Positions 8,082 to 19,982 of a stretch of DNA of 64,000 nt are shown piece after piece. Origin of the DNA: Thiotrichales bacterium 19S3-11 (GTDB lineage: Bacteria > Pseudomonadota > Gammaproteobacteria > Francisellales > Francisellaceae); contig JAKJJU010000005.1 of NCBI GenBank assembly GCA_021713295.1, positions 1 to 64,000 of the forward strand, written 5' to 3'. Made by a program: the position numbers and the translations under genes. The notes beneath the pieces were generated by a model, which had not been told where the DNA came from, ran no database searches, and worked only from the letters and a program-made list of their open reading frames with translations. How positions within the stretch are numbered: position 1 is the stretch's first letter; the number at the start of each line of letters is the position of its first letter.

Positions 8082-8525
8082 ATGGTAGGACAAACTATAT
8101 CTGAACTAAAAGTTGGTCAAAGCGCATCATTTAGCAAAACAATTACTGAGACGGATATTTATTTATTTGCCGGAGTAAGTGGAGATTTAAATCCAGCGCA
8201 TATTGATGAAGAAAAAGCTAAAGATACACGTTTTAAAAAACGCATTGCGCATGGTATGTTAACGGCAAGTTTTATTTCAACGGTTATTGGTATGCAATTA
8301 CCAGGGCCAGGAACAATTTACTTGGAACAATCAATACGTTTTAGAGCACCTGTCTATATTGGAGATACGATTAAGGCGGTGGTAACCATTACCGAGGTAG
8401 ATAGTAATAAGAATCGCGTCAAGTTAGACACATTTTGTTATAACCAAGATGAACAGCTGGTAGTTGAAGGGTATGCTCAAGTGATGCCACCATCAAAAGA
8501 GCAGCCCTTAAAAAAAGTAAGCTAA
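8082..8525 (+). CDS. MaoC-like (R)-specific enoyl-CoA hydratase
   Basis: 147 residues from ATG 8082, chosen because AAGGAGG lies just upstream; a longer frame to 8055 has no such site. It is a single hot-dog domain with the hydratase-2 motif FAGVSGDLNPAHID (catalytic Asp and His) and RIAHGML. PhaJ/MaoC enzymes hydrate trans-2-enoyl-CoA to (R)-3-hydroxyacyl-CoA, linking beta-oxidation to polyhydroxyalkanoate or other acyl chemistry. No phaC lies nearby, so the pathway is open; fadH further on also acts on unsaturated acyl-CoAs. It follows dnaQ with 31 bp spacing, possibly cotranscribed. Confidence 0.88.
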   Translation: MVGQTISELKVGQSASFSKTITETDIYLFAGVSGDLNPAHIDEEKAKDTRFKKRIAHGMLTASFISTVIGMQLPGPGTIYLEQSIRFRAPVYIGDTIKAVVTITEVDSNKNRVKLDTFCYNQDEQLVVEGYAQVMPPSKEQPLKKVS

Positions 8526-8666
8526 TATATTTGGTTTCTAAATAAGATAATAGGTATTAACAATAATTAATTGCCAATTTAATGAATAACATTGGTATTT
8601 TATAAGAGTATCTATCATCAATTTCTGGTAAAATATGGGCAAAATTTAACTTATCTGATGCATTAA

Positions 8667-11126
<2,460 letters not shown>

Positions 11127-11162
11127 TATTGATCGCAAACAAACTATAAAGTTGACTACTTC

Positions 11163-11924
11163 ATGGCATTTGATCTTAGTGTAATTATTATTGTTAAAAA
11201 TGAACAATCTAATATCAGGCGATTATTAAGCTCTATTCAATGGGCTGATGAAATTATCATAGTAGATTCTGGTAGCACTGATCAAACATTAACAATTGCT
11301 AAAGAGTTTACAGATACTATTTATTTTCAAGCTTGGTTAGGTTATGGCAAGCAGAAGCAATTTGCTTTGTCAAAGGCAACGAAGCAGTGGGTTATATCAC
11401 TGGATGCGGATGAAGAAGTTACCAACGCATTAAGTGAAGAGATTCAAACAATTTGTCAAAATGATCAAAGCATTAATGCTTATAAGCTGATTCGAAAATC
11501 ATTTTTTGGCCCTAAAATGATCAAACATGGGGACTGGAAAGATGATGCACCCATTCGCTTATTTAAGCGCCAAAAGGGGAGGTTTTCTGATGATATTGTT
11601 CATGAGAGTATTCTTGTTGATGGCCAAATAGATCAATTACAGCAACCACTTTACCACTATACATATAATCAAGTTTCAGATGCAATTGCAAAGGCAAACG
11701 AGTATAGTACGCTTGGTGCACAAAAGTTGTATAAAAAGGCTAAAACTTCCTCAATCACTAAGGCAACGATTAAGGGTATTTGGTCATTTGTAAGAAGCTA
11801 CTTTATCAAACTAGGTTTTCTTGATGGTAAAGAAGGGTTTGTTTTAGCTGGTTGCATTGCTTTAGCAACGTATTTGAAATATGTAAAACTAAACGAGCTA
11901 AATCGCAAGGTTAATTATCATTGA
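11163..11924 (+). CDS. Family 2 glycosyltransferase, LPS-core (WaaE/KdtX-like) type
   Basis: 253 residues with a GT-A fold: LSVIIIVKNEQSNIRRLL at the N-terminus, WADEIIIVDSGSTDQT, and the metal-binding DADEEV. The middle (GDWKDDAPIRLFKRQKGRF, VHESILVDG) matches the WaaE/KdtX group, which adds a glucose to the lipopolysaccharide inner core. A single hydrophobic stretch near residues 218-235 may anchor it at the inner face of the cytoplasmic membrane. It begins 36 bp after gyrB, and its last 14 bases overlap the convergent dciA tail. The precise sugar and acceptor cannot be read from sequence. Confidence 0.85.
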   Translation: MAFDLSVIIIVKNEQSNIRRLLSSIQWADEIIIVDSGSTDQTLTIAKEFTDTIYFQAWLGYGKQKQFALSKATKQWVISLDADEEVTNALSEEIQTICQNDQSINAYKLIRKSFFGPKMIKHGDWKDDAPIRLFKRQKGRFSDDIVHESILVDGQIDQLQQPLYHYTYNQVSDAIAKANEYSTLGAQKLYKKAKTSSITKATIKGIWSFVRSYFIKLGFLDGKEGFVLAGCIALATYLKYVKLNELNRKVNYH

Positions 11925-12405
11925 TTTTAAATTTCCCATGCTTTGCTAAAAACTTAGTTAATGATTTTTGAATTTCTTTTGTCTTGGTTTTTTTGCATAA
12001 GTCAGAGAGCTCTTCACTTGCTTTAAAAGAGATTTGATCAGGAATATCATCGCGCTTTTTTGGGAGTAGTTTTTCTTTTTTAGGCGTAGGTTCAATAAAT
12101 AATTTAATTTCAATACCTAAAAGATCACCAAATTGGTGGTGTTGTCTTAATAGTTTTAAAATCTCGCTACGTTGCATATAAAATCGAGCAAGAATACTTT
12201 GACTTTCGGTGCCAAGTAGTAATTTAGAATTTTCATAATTTAAGACTTTCATATTCGATAATAAAGGTAGATTAACTTGATCGAGCAATTGTTGTGCACT
12301 ATTAATTTTTTCAGATTTTATAGCAACCTGATGTAAAAATGAAGTTTTATCGATTAATGTATTTAGCGATCGTATGCGGTTTTTTGTATCTTTTTTAGTT
12401 TTCAT
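11911..12405 (-). CDS. dciA: DUF721 / DciA-like replicative helicase loader
   Basis: 164 residues, mostly basic, with a DUF721-type core (LNYENSKLLLGTESQSILARFYMQRSEILKLLRQ) between about residues 50 and 95 and a lysine-rich C-terminal extension. DciA is the ancestral bacterial loader of DnaB helicase, replaced by DnaC in enterics. In gammaproteobacteria it commonly stands next to secA, as here (divergent, 108 bp between starts). The domain is short and divergent, so the call rests on both sequence pattern and position. The 3' end overlaps the glycosyltransferase tail by 14 bases. Confidence 0.72.
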   Translation of the reverse strand: MKTKKDTKNRIRSLNTLIDKTSFLHQVAIKSEKINSAQQLLDQVNLPLLSNMKVLNYENSKLLLGTESQSILARFYMQRSEILKLLRQHHQFGDLLGIEIKLFIEPTPKKEKLLPKKRDDIPDQISFKASEELSDLCKKTKTKEIQKSLTKFLAKHGKFKINDN

Positions 12406-12500
12406 GATGCAAAGGTCATTCAGTTATGCTTCAACTTAGATTATACTTGAGGCAGTTTAAAAATAGTATGCAATTTTGTGCATTAAAAAGAAATTAATGG

Positions 12501-12512
12501 GATAAGCTTATC
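12501..12512. promoter_or_regulatory. Perfect 12-bp palindrome at the secA ribosome site
   Basis: GATAAGCTTATC is perfectly self-complementary, ends one base before the secA ATG at 12514, and includes part of the ribosome binding region (GGGATAA). It could be an operator or a weak structure in the messenger, or chance. Confidence 0.35.
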
Positions 12513-12513
12513 T

Positions 12514-15255
12514 ATGCTAACAAAATCATTATTAACCAAAGTGATTGGTAGTCGTAACGACCGAATTTTGAAAAGGTTAAGAAAGAAAGTTGAAAGAATT
12601 AATGCGCTTGAGGCTGAATTTGAGAAATTAACAGATGATGAGTTAAAAGCAAAAACAACGACATTAAAATCGCAATTAGAGACTTCTAAACTAGATGATA
12701 TATTAGTTGAAGCATTTGCCGTAGTGAGAGAAGCATCAAAACGAGTGCTAGAGATGCGTCATTATGATGTACAGCTGATTGGTGGTATGGTGCTTCATAT
12801 GGGGAAAATTGCGGAAATGCGTACCGGTGAGGGTAAGACACTGGTTGCTACCTTAGCAGTTTATTTAAATGCCTTATCAGCTCAGGGGGTTCATGTTGTA
12901 ACAGTTAATGATTACTTAGCTCGAAGAGATGCTGAGTTAATGGGAAAACTTTACAATTTTCTTGGTTTAAGTACGGGTGTTATTGTTTCAGGTTTAACGC
13001 CAGAAGAAAGAAAAGAAGCGTATGCTTGTGATATTACCTACGGTACTAACAATGAGTTTGGTTTTGATTACTTACGCGATAATATGGCGTTTACAAAAGA
13101 TGAACAAGTTCAAAGAAGTCGTAATTTTGTTGTTATAGATGAAGTTGATTCGATTTTAATTGATGAGGCAAGAACACCTTTGATTATTTCTGGTGCAGCT
13201 GAAGATTCATCTGAGTTATATCTTTTGTTTACAAAGTTAGTTCAAAGACTAGAAGCGGGGGCCGATGAAGATGCAGACGGCGATTATTATTTAGATGAAA
13301 AATCTAAGCAGGCGCATTTAACAGAAAAAGGCCATAGTAAAATTGAGGCCTGGTTAATTGATCAAGGGATATTAGCTGAAGGTGAAAATTTATATAGCCC
13401 ACAACATGTTACCAAAATGTATTATTTAAATGCGACTTTAAGAGCAAACTCGCTTTATCAACAAAACGTTGACTATATGGTTAGAAATAATGAAATTGTC
13501 ATTGTTGATGAACACACAGGACGTGCTATGCCAGGTAGGCGTTGGTCTGATGGGTTACATCAAGCAATTGAGGCAAAAGAAGGTGTCAAAATTCAGGGAG
13601 AAAATCAAACTTTGGCATCGATTACTTTTCAGAACTTCTTTAGACTATATGATAAAATTTCGGGTATGACTGGAACAGCAGACACTGAAGCTTCAGAATT
13701 CCATGAAATCTATGATTTAGAGGTAATTGTAATACCGACACACAAGCCGCCCAAAAGAGCAGACCATTCTGATTTAATTTATTCAACGCAAAAAGAAAAG
13801 TATCAGGCATTAATTGATGATATTAAAACAAGAACAGCAACAGGACAGCCTATATTAGTCGGTACGGCATCGATTGAAACATCTGAAATAATTTCAACGA
13901 TGATGCGCAAAAGAAAGATAGAGCACAATGTTCTTAATGCAAAACAGCATGAAAAAGAGGCAAAAATTATTGCACAAGCCGGAAAACCTGGAGCTGTAAC
14001 AATTGCAACGAACATGGCTGGACGTGGAACTGATATTATTCTTGGTGGTAACTGGCAAGAAGAAATTAGTGAATTAGAAGAACCATCAGAGATCGAAATT
14101 GCTCGAATTAAGAGTGATTGGAAAAAGCGAAATCAGCAAGTAATTAATGCGGGTGGTTTATGCATTTTAGGTTCAGAACGCCATGATTCGCGGCGGATTG
14201 ATAATCAGCTACGTGGGCGATCAGGTCGACAGGGAGATCCGGGAGAAAGTACGTTTTATTTGTCTTTGGATGATCATTTGCTTAGAATTTTTATGCCGCC
14301 TAGAATGATAGGCATGCTACGTGGCATGATGAAAAAACAAGGCGAAGTCATTGATGGTAAAATGATTACAAAAGCTATTGCAAAAGCACAAGCAAAAGTA
14401 GAATCATATCACTTTGATATGCGTAAAAATGTGTTGGAATATGATAATGTTGCGAATGAACAGCGTAAGGTTATTTACTCTCAACGAGATGAGTTATTAT
14501 CATCTGAAGATGTTTCAGAAATCCTAAGGACAATGCGTTATGATGTTGCTGAGGTTACGTTCTGTAATCATATTCCACAACAGAGTATTGAAGAACAATG
14601 GGATGTGCAGGGCTTAATGCACGCCTTAGACAGTGATTTTGCTTTGAAAATGCCAATTAACGTTTGGTTGGATGAAGATGACTCATTGCATGAAGAAACA
14701 TTAAAAGAGAAGGTTATTAATACGTTAATTGATGTGTATGATCAAAAGGTTCAAGGATTAGATCAAAAGGCTGTTCATCAGTTTGAAAAAGTTGTTTTGT
14801 TGCAAAGCTTAGATACTCATTGGCGTGAACACTTAAGTAGTTTAGATCATTTAAGAAATAGTATACATTTGCGAGGTTATGCGCAAAAAGATCCGAAGCA
14901 AGAATACAAACGTGAAGCATTTGAGTTATTTTCAAGTATGTTGGATAATTTTAAGTATGATGTTGTTTCAACCTTAACCAAGATTCATATTGATAGGCCT
15001 GAAGAAGACGTGCATGTTGTTGAGGATCAGTGGCGTCACTCTGTGGGCAATATTGCATTTAATCATGATGAAGTTGCAGCGCTTGAACAAGCGCAAGTGG
15101 CACAATCACCTAATGTGGTTGATATGCCATCTGAAGAGGAAAAACTTCAAAAAGCGCAACCTTTTGTTCGTTCAGAGCGTAAAGTTAGCCGTAATGAGCC
15201 TTGCCCTTGTGGTTCGGGGAAGAAATATAAACATTGTCATGGTACACTACAATAG
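12514..15255 (+). CDS. secA: Preprotein translocase ATPase SecA
   Basis: 913 residues (E. coli 901). The N-terminal DEAD motor has [17 protein letters not shown] (Walker A) and [19 protein letters not shown] (Walker B region). The second motor domain contains [15 protein letters not shown] and [13 protein letters not shown]. The C-terminal helical scaffold carries [17 protein letters not shown], and the protein ends in the zinc motif [17 protein letters not shown], which binds SecB and phospholipid. It drives post-translational export through SecYEG. No secM-like gene lies upstream, so E. coli-type arrest regulation is not apparent. dciA is divergent; the MFS exporter starts 10 bp after the stop and is probably cotranscribed. 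Confidence 0.99.
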   Translation: MLTKSLLTKVIGSRNDRILKRLRKKVERINALEAEFEKLTDDELKAKTTTLKSQLETSKLDDILVEAFAVVREASKRVLEMRHYDVQLIGGMVLHMGKIAEMRTGEGKTLVATLAVYLNALSAQGVHVVTVNDYLARRDAELMGKLYNFLGLSTGVIVSGLTPEERKEAYACDITYGTNNEFGFDYLRDNMAFTKDEQVQRSRNFVVIDEVDSILIDEARTPLIISGAAEDSSELYLLFTKLVQRLEAGADEDADGDYYLDEKSKQAHLTEKGHSKIEAWLIDQGILAEGENLYSPQHVTKMYYLNATLRANSLYQQNVDYMVRNNEIVIVDEHTGRAMPGRRWSDGLHQAIEAKEGVKIQGENQTLASITFQNFFRLYDKISGMTGTADTEASEFHEIYDLEVIVIPTHKPPKRADHSDLIYSTQKEKYQALIDDIKTRTATGQPILVGTASIETSEIISTMMRKRKIEHNVLNAKQHEKEAKIIAQAGKPGAVTIATNMAGRGTDIILGGNWQEEISELEEPSEIEIARIKSDWKKRNQQVINAGGLCILGSERHDSRRIDNQLRGRSGRQGDPGESTFYLSLDDHLLRIFMPPRMIGMLRGMMKKQGEVIDGKMITKAIAKAQAKVESYHFDMRKNVLEYDNVANEQRKVIYSQRDELLSSEDVSEILRTMRYDVAEVTFCNHIPQQSIEEQWDVQGLMHALDSDFALKMPINVWLDEDDSLHEETLKEKVINTLIDVYDQKVQGLDQKAVHQFEKVVLLQSLDTHWREHLSSLDHLRNSIHLRGYAQKDPKQEYKREAFELFSSMLDNFKYDVVSTLTKIHIDRPEEDVHVVEDQWRHSVGNIAFNHDEVAALEQAQVAQSPNVVDMPSEEEKLQKAQPFVRSERKVSRNEPCPCGSGKKYKHCHGTLQ

Positions 15256-15264
15256 TGAAATACA

Positions 15265-16434
15265 ATGAAAGTCAAACATCCCTTTATTATTGCCTTATTT
15301 GTTAATTTCACTATACCTCTTGGAGGTATGAGTACTGATATTTATTTACCATCTTTGCCATCAATGGCAACGTTCTTTGATACAACTCCTATGATGGTTC
15401 AACTGACTGTAACGTTATTTGCTTTAGGGCTGGGTATTGGTCAAGCAGTTGCAGGGCCAATATCAGATGCCTTAGGTAGAAGGCGTCCTTTTCTTTTTGG
15501 CTTAATCTTACAACTGATTGCAGTTATCGTTATTTTAACGTTACATTCAGCCAGTATCTTGATTATTGCTAGGCTATTTCAAGGGTTTGGTTCAGCTTTT
15601 ATGATGGTGCCTGCAAGAGCTATATTAAATGATACGTTTGAAGGCGATGCACTGAAGAAGCAGTATACTTATATAACAGCAGCATTTGCATTAGGGCCAA
15701 TTGTTGCACCTTTTATAGGAGGTTATTTAGAACACTATTTTGGTTGGCATGCTAACTTCATATTTATTTTAGTTTATTTAGTTGTGCTATTTCTCTTTAT
15801 GTTGCTATTTATTGAAGAATCAATTGAGAAAAAAAGAACTTTTTCAATAGCCCATATTACTTCAAGTTATCTTACCGTGTTAGAAAATAAGCTTTTTTTG
15901 ACAGGGGGTATTTTAGTTAGCTTCTTTTTAGGCTATGTTGCTATCTTTAATGTAGTCGGACCTTTTATTATTCAGGATATTTTGGGTAAATCAGCTGTTT
16001 ATTATGGCTATGTTGCTTTAATTATGGGAGCTGCTTGGTTTTCTGGCAATATGGCAAGTAGGCTATTTTTTAACTACTCACGCCATAGCAAAACCAATAT
16101 TATTTTAGTTATTATGCTCTTAGCTGCAATTATGATGCTTCTTTTAAGTTTGGGACAATTAACGGTATTAAAATTACTTATACCCATTTTTATTCTGATT
16201 TTTGGAGGTGGTTTTTTATTTCCAATTTATGTGGGTGAGTGTTTATCCATATTTAGGGCTCAAGCAGCGTCAGCTAATGGATTGTTATTTGCACTTATTT
16301 GGTGTGTATTTAGTCTATTTTCCTTTATCGGGACCTGCTTAAAAGTGCATGCCTTAATGCCGTTAGCCGTCTGTTATTTAGTTGTAACAATACTTGTCTA
16401 TTTATGGTTTTATTTAATTGCGAAGAAGCATTAG
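15265..16434 (+). CDS. Bcr/CflA-family drug:H+ antiporter (MFS)
   Basis: 389 residues with 12 predicted membrane helices. The N-terminus MSTDIYLPSLPSM is the Bcr/CflA signature (Asp in helix 1), and GPISDALGRRRPFLFG is MFS motif A. RLFQGFGSAFMMVPARAIL and ALGPIVAPFIGGYLEHYFGW fit motifs B and C of the 12-helix drug-efflux family. Likely role: proton-coupled export of chloramphenicol/bicyclomycin-like or endogenous compounds; substrate not predictable. It starts 10 bp after secA. Confidence 0.88.
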   Translation: MKVKHPFIIALFVNFTIPLGGMSTDIYLPSLPSMATFFDTTPMMVQLTVTLFALGLGIGQAVAGPISDALGRRRPFLFGLILQLIAVIVILTLHSASILIIARLFQGFGSAFMMVPARAILNDTFEGDALKKQYTYITAAFALGPIVAPFIGGYLEHYFGWHANFIFILVYLVVLFLFMLLFIEESIEKKRTFSIAHITSSYLTVLENKLFLTGGILVSFFLGYVAIFNVVGPFIIQDILGKSAVYYGYVALIMGAAWFSGNMASRLFFNYSRHSKTNIILVIMLLAAIMMLLLSLGQLTVLKLLIPIFILIFGGGFLFPIYVGECLSIFRAQAASANGLLFALIWCVFSLFSFIGTCLKVHALMPLAVCYLVVTILVYLWFYLIAKKH

Positions 16435-16539
16435 ATAATTAATTAGTTTTATTTCATTTTAGAGATGTTTTTTATTTATTTAATGCTTATCAAGTATATG
16501 ATGGTCTTAGGTGGTCTTATTTAATGGCGGGGGAAAGCA

Positions 16540-17688
16540 ATGACTGATAGAAGTCAGTTGCAGATAAGTGATAGAGCAAGCATTAATAAAAGGGTTGATG
16601 AACAAACTGGGCAATCATATATTGTTAAATCTTATCCTGTTAACTTCAAAAATAAAGTTCATATTCAAAAAGTGGTAGCAGAAGAGGCAAAAATTGCTAG
16701 GGCATTCTACGGTAGTGGTGATGAATTTGTATTCGGTATTGCTGATAATGAAAATGAAATAGAGCTTAGCATGAGGGATATGGGTGAGACACTAGATACG
16801 TATTTAAGTCGTAATGAAAACTCATTAACGCTTAACCTGCGTTTTCAACTGGCAATTAACTTTTTACTAACATTATCTAGATTACATCAATGCGGTTATG
16901 CTCATCTTGATTTATCACTGCATAACCTGACAGTTTTAGATGGACAAGTTAATTTAATTGATTTTGAGCTTAGTAAGGAAGCTGACAAGATTGGTGTAGA
17001 TAATGGAACATTGGGGTATTTACCAGGAAACTATCAAACAGAATCTTGTCTAAGAATTGATTTATTTGAAGCAATTCGAGTTGTTGGGAAAGCAGCTAGT
17101 TATTTTGTTTGGCATAAAAATCAGCAAAGCAGTGCATTAGATTATCGTTTATATGATGAAAGCCAAGTCAATCATTGTTTGAGTATATTCACAGCTAGTG
17201 ATATAAAAAATAATTTATATTTAGCAAGTTTTGTTGATATGGCTTATGAAAATCTTGCATTAGCTGATGATTATGATGCTGATAACTTGGCAATTTTTTT
17301 AATTTTTATTGAGAAAGGCTTATGCCCATTAGCTCATCAATTAAATTTAGCAAATACTCAAGAAATTAAGCAGAGGGTAATTGAGCAATACCTACTAGAT
17401 TCTAATGCCATAAATGAAGTATTTTTGCAGCAATTAAGTCAAACCAGTAGCTTATGCAACAATCAAAATAACAGTTTGATCCTGCCTATATTAAAGCCTA
17501 GTCTACATAATAGACCGATTATTATTCCTCTTAGTAAATGTATAGCCCATGATGAAAAGCGCTATATTAAAGATGCTTCAGTGCTTATGAAAAAGCCAAG
17601 TGAGATATTCTATAAGAAGCAAGAAAATAATCAAGGTGATGCTCAGATTGATGAATTATGTCAATTAATGGATAAACTACATATATAG
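16540..17688 (+). CDS. Orphan protein-kinase-like protein, candidate effector
   Basis: 382 residues, no signal peptide and no membrane segment. The N-terminal half has protein-kinase landmarks: QSYIVKSYP (Lys30 as candidate ATP-binding lysine), a Glu-rich helix (VVAEEAKIARAF), the catalytic-loop-like YAHLDLSLHNLTVL (His122, Asp124, Asn129) and LIDFELS (Asp141) in the DFG position. A Gly-rich loop is not obvious. Next comes a segment resembling kinase C-lobe helices (RIDLFEAIRVVGKA). The C-terminal ~180 residues match nothing I know and end KLHI. A GGGGGAAAG ribosome site precedes the start. It lies between an MFS exporter and priA, with 5 bp to the convergent priA stop. Whether it acts on bacterial or host targets is inference. 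Confidence 0.65.
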   Translation: MTDRSQLQISDRASINKRVDEQTGQSYIVKSYPVNFKNKVHIQKVVAEEAKIARAFYGSGDEFVFGIADNENEIELSMRDMGETLDTYLSRNENSLTLNLRFQLAINFLLTLSRLHQCGYAHLDLSLHNLTVLDGQVNLIDFELSKEADKIGVDNGTLGYLPGNYQTESCLRIDLFEAIRVVGKAASYFVWHKNQQSSALDYRLYDESQVNHCLSIFTASDIKNNLYLASFVDMAYENLALADDYDADNLAIFLIFIEKGLCPLAHQLNLANTQEIKQRVIEQYLLDSNAINEVFLQQLSQTSSLCNNQNNSLILPILKPSLHNRPIIIPLSKCIAHDEKRYIKDASVLMKKPSEIFYKKQENNQGDAQIDELCQLMDKLHI

Positions 17689-17693
17689 TATGA

Positions 17694-19892
17694 TTATAAA
17701 ATATCATTTGGATCTATATCTAAAGTTAATTTAAGTTTGTGGGTATTATAACGTGGTAATAAGCTTTCGATTGAAGCTAAAGCATACTGCATGAATAATC
17801 TTGTGTTACTTTGTACTAATAAAATCATTCGATATCGATTTTGTTGTTTATAGCGTATGGCGGGAAAGGGGCCAATAATTAATTGATTATGTTTGCAGAT
17901 TGATTGAGCATGATGTTTAATTTGTTTCATTTGCTGCTCTAGTAGACTTTCAGAGAAAGATTCGCCTTTAATTAAACTTAAATTAGAAAAAGGTGGCCAT
18001 TGAGCCATTTTACGTTCATTAATCAGTGCATTGGCAAATTCATGATAACCATGGTTAAGGAGTATCTTAAGTAGTGGATGATCGGGTGTATGTGTTTGTA
18101 GATATACTTGTCCTTTTTTTTCAGCTCTACCAGCTCTACCAGCAACTTGTGTAATCAGTTGGCCGGTGCGCTCAAGTGCACGAAAATCATGACTATAAAG
18201 CCCAGCATCAATATTGAGAATTCCAACTAAAGTGACATTTGGAAAATGATGACCTTTAGCCATCATTTGAGTGCCAATAATAATTTGAGCATTTTGGTTG
18301 TTAATTTGTTCAAATGAGTTGGTTAGTGCTTTCTCAGTAGTGACTGTATTTCTATCAATGCGAATGATTTTATACTCAGGAAATGATTCAGATAGATATT
18401 CTTCAATTCTCTCTGTACCCTGACCAATCAAATTTAAATGATTTGATTGGCACTGTTCGCAGTGCGTAATAATAGGCTTGGTTGATTCACAAAAGTGACA
18501 GCTTAAGCGTTGTGGATTGATGTGATAAGTATAAGGGTTGTCACAACGATTACATTGACTAATATGGCCACAGTCTTGACACATAAGAATTGGTGCATAA
18601 CCACGACGATTTAAAAATAATAAAACTTGATTGCCATACGAAAGGTGATGTTTCATTTGATCAATTAGCTGTTGTGACAAACCACAATGTACAGCATTAT
18701 GACGCATATCAATTAGAAATGGTGTAATTGGTTGAGATGCCCCTGCGCGTCTCGATAGCACAAGTTTAGTAAATTTAGTTTCATTCGCATGATATAATGA
18801 CTCTAAAGATGGCGTGGCGCTACCTAAAATAACGGGAATATTTGAAAACTTAGCACGTAAAATTGCTATGTCACGTCCATGATAGCGTAGTTGACTTTGT
18901 TGTTTGTAAGATGGGTCATGCTCTTCGTCGACAACTATTGCACCAAGCTTTGAAAATGGCAAAAATACAGCTGAGCGAGTACCAACAATAATGTTTACCT
19001 TATTTTCTTTAACAAGTAACCAATGATTCAAGCGAACTTTATCTGATAAGTAGGAATGGTAGCTAATAACAGCAGCATCAAAACGACGCTCAATGCGATT
19101 GACTAGCTGGCTTGTTAGCCCAATCTCTGGCGTTAATATTAAAATTTGTTGGTTTTGTTTAAGAATGCTATCCATTACTTGTAGATAGACTTCTGTTTTA
19201 CCACTGCCTGTTACGCCATCTAGTAAAAAAGTATGGTATTGTTGAAGGCTGCTTTTGATTTGATCAATTGCGGCCAGTTGGGCATTGTTAGGTTTAAAGT
19301 CAGGCTTTAATTTTGGTGTGGTATTTACAGGCAAGCTAAGCGGCTTAATTTTAGTCAGTACTTGAATTAGATTTTTAGCTTGTAGTTTATTTAGCGTTTG
19401 TCTATCAATACCTTTTTCTTTTAATTGACAACTTGAAAGCCCTTGAGGATGCTGTTGAAGTAATTGGTAGGCTAAAATTTGCTTTTTTGCATGATTAGGT
19501 AATATTTGTGAGGTATTAAGTTGAGGCTCATTAATTTGCCAGTAGCTTTCTGAGCTTGTTAAGTCATCACCTTTTAAAATCAAATTAGGTAGCATACTTT
19601 GTAGTACTTCATAGTAAGTGCTATGGTAATAGCGACGTAGCCATTGAGCTAATTCTAAAAAAGATAAATCTAAAATAGCTTTTTCATCAATGACTTTTGA
19701 AATCGATTTCAAGCGTTTAGTTTCAAACTTGCTTTCATCTTTAATGTGAATAATAAAGCCTATGACGGGTTTATTTCTTAATGGAACAAGTACTCGAGAG
19801 CCAATTTCTACTTTAAAGTGATTGGGAATTAAGTAGTCGAGGCCTTCTTTAAACGGCCCAATTACAATAACTTCAGCAATATTAGTCATCAT
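17694..19892 (-). CDS. priA: Primosomal protein N' (replication restart helicase PriA)
   Basis: 732 residues, normal for PriA. The N-terminal 3'-DNA-end binding domain (LDYLIPNHFKVEIGSRVLVPL) is followed by a superfamily-2 helicase with Walker A GVTGSGKTEVYLQVM, VVDEEHDPSYKQQ (DEEH) and VILGSATPSLESL. The zinc-binding insert has paired Cys motifs (CQDCGHISQC, CDNPYTYH, CHFC, CEQC). The later motifs IIGTQMMAKGHHFPNVTLVG and QVAGRAGRAEKKG complete the motor. It reloads DnaB at stalled forks. The start may be either of two adjacent ATG codons; no strong ribosome site is visible. Confidence 0.97.
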   Translation of the reverse strand: MMTNIAEVIVIGPFKEGLDYLIPNHFKVEIGSRVLVPLRNKPVIGFIIHIKDESKFETKRLKSISKVIDEKAILDLSFLELAQWLRRYYHSTYYEVLQSMLPNLILKGDDLTSSESYWQINEPQLNTSQILPNHAKKQILAYQLLQQHPQGLSSCQLKEKGIDRQTLNKLQAKNLIQVLTKIKPLSLPVNTTPKLKPDFKPNNAQLAAIDQIKSSLQQYHTFLLDGVTGSGKTEVYLQVMDSILKQNQQILILTPEIGLTSQLVNRIERRFDAAVISYHSYLSDKVRLNHWLLVKENKVNIIVGTRSAVFLPFSKLGAIVVDEEHDPSYKQQSQLRYHGRDIAILRAKFSNIPVILGSATPSLESLYHANETKFTKLVLSRRAGASQPITPFLIDMRHNAVHCGLSQQLIDQMKHHLSYGNQVLLFLNRRGYAPILMCQDCGHISQCNRCDNPYTYHINPQRLSCHFCESTKPIITHCEQCQSNHLNLIGQGTERIEEYLSESFPEYKIIRIDRNTVTTEKALTNSFEQINNQNAQIIIGTQMMAKGHHFPNVTLVGILNIDAGLYSHDFRALERTGQLITQVAGRAGRAEKKGQVYLQTHTPDHPLLKILLNHGYHEFANALINERKMAQWPPFSNLSLIKGESFSESLLEQQMKQIKHHAQSICKHNQLIIGPFPAIRYKQQNRYRMILLVQSNTRLFMQYALASIESLLPRYNTHKLKLTLDIDPNDIL

Positions 19893-19982
19893 GAATAGTT
19901 ATAAATACAGTTATAAGTTAATGTCAAAGTATATCGTGAGCTTTCAATAGATGCTAGGACTTAGTTTTAAAGTTATGTATCT

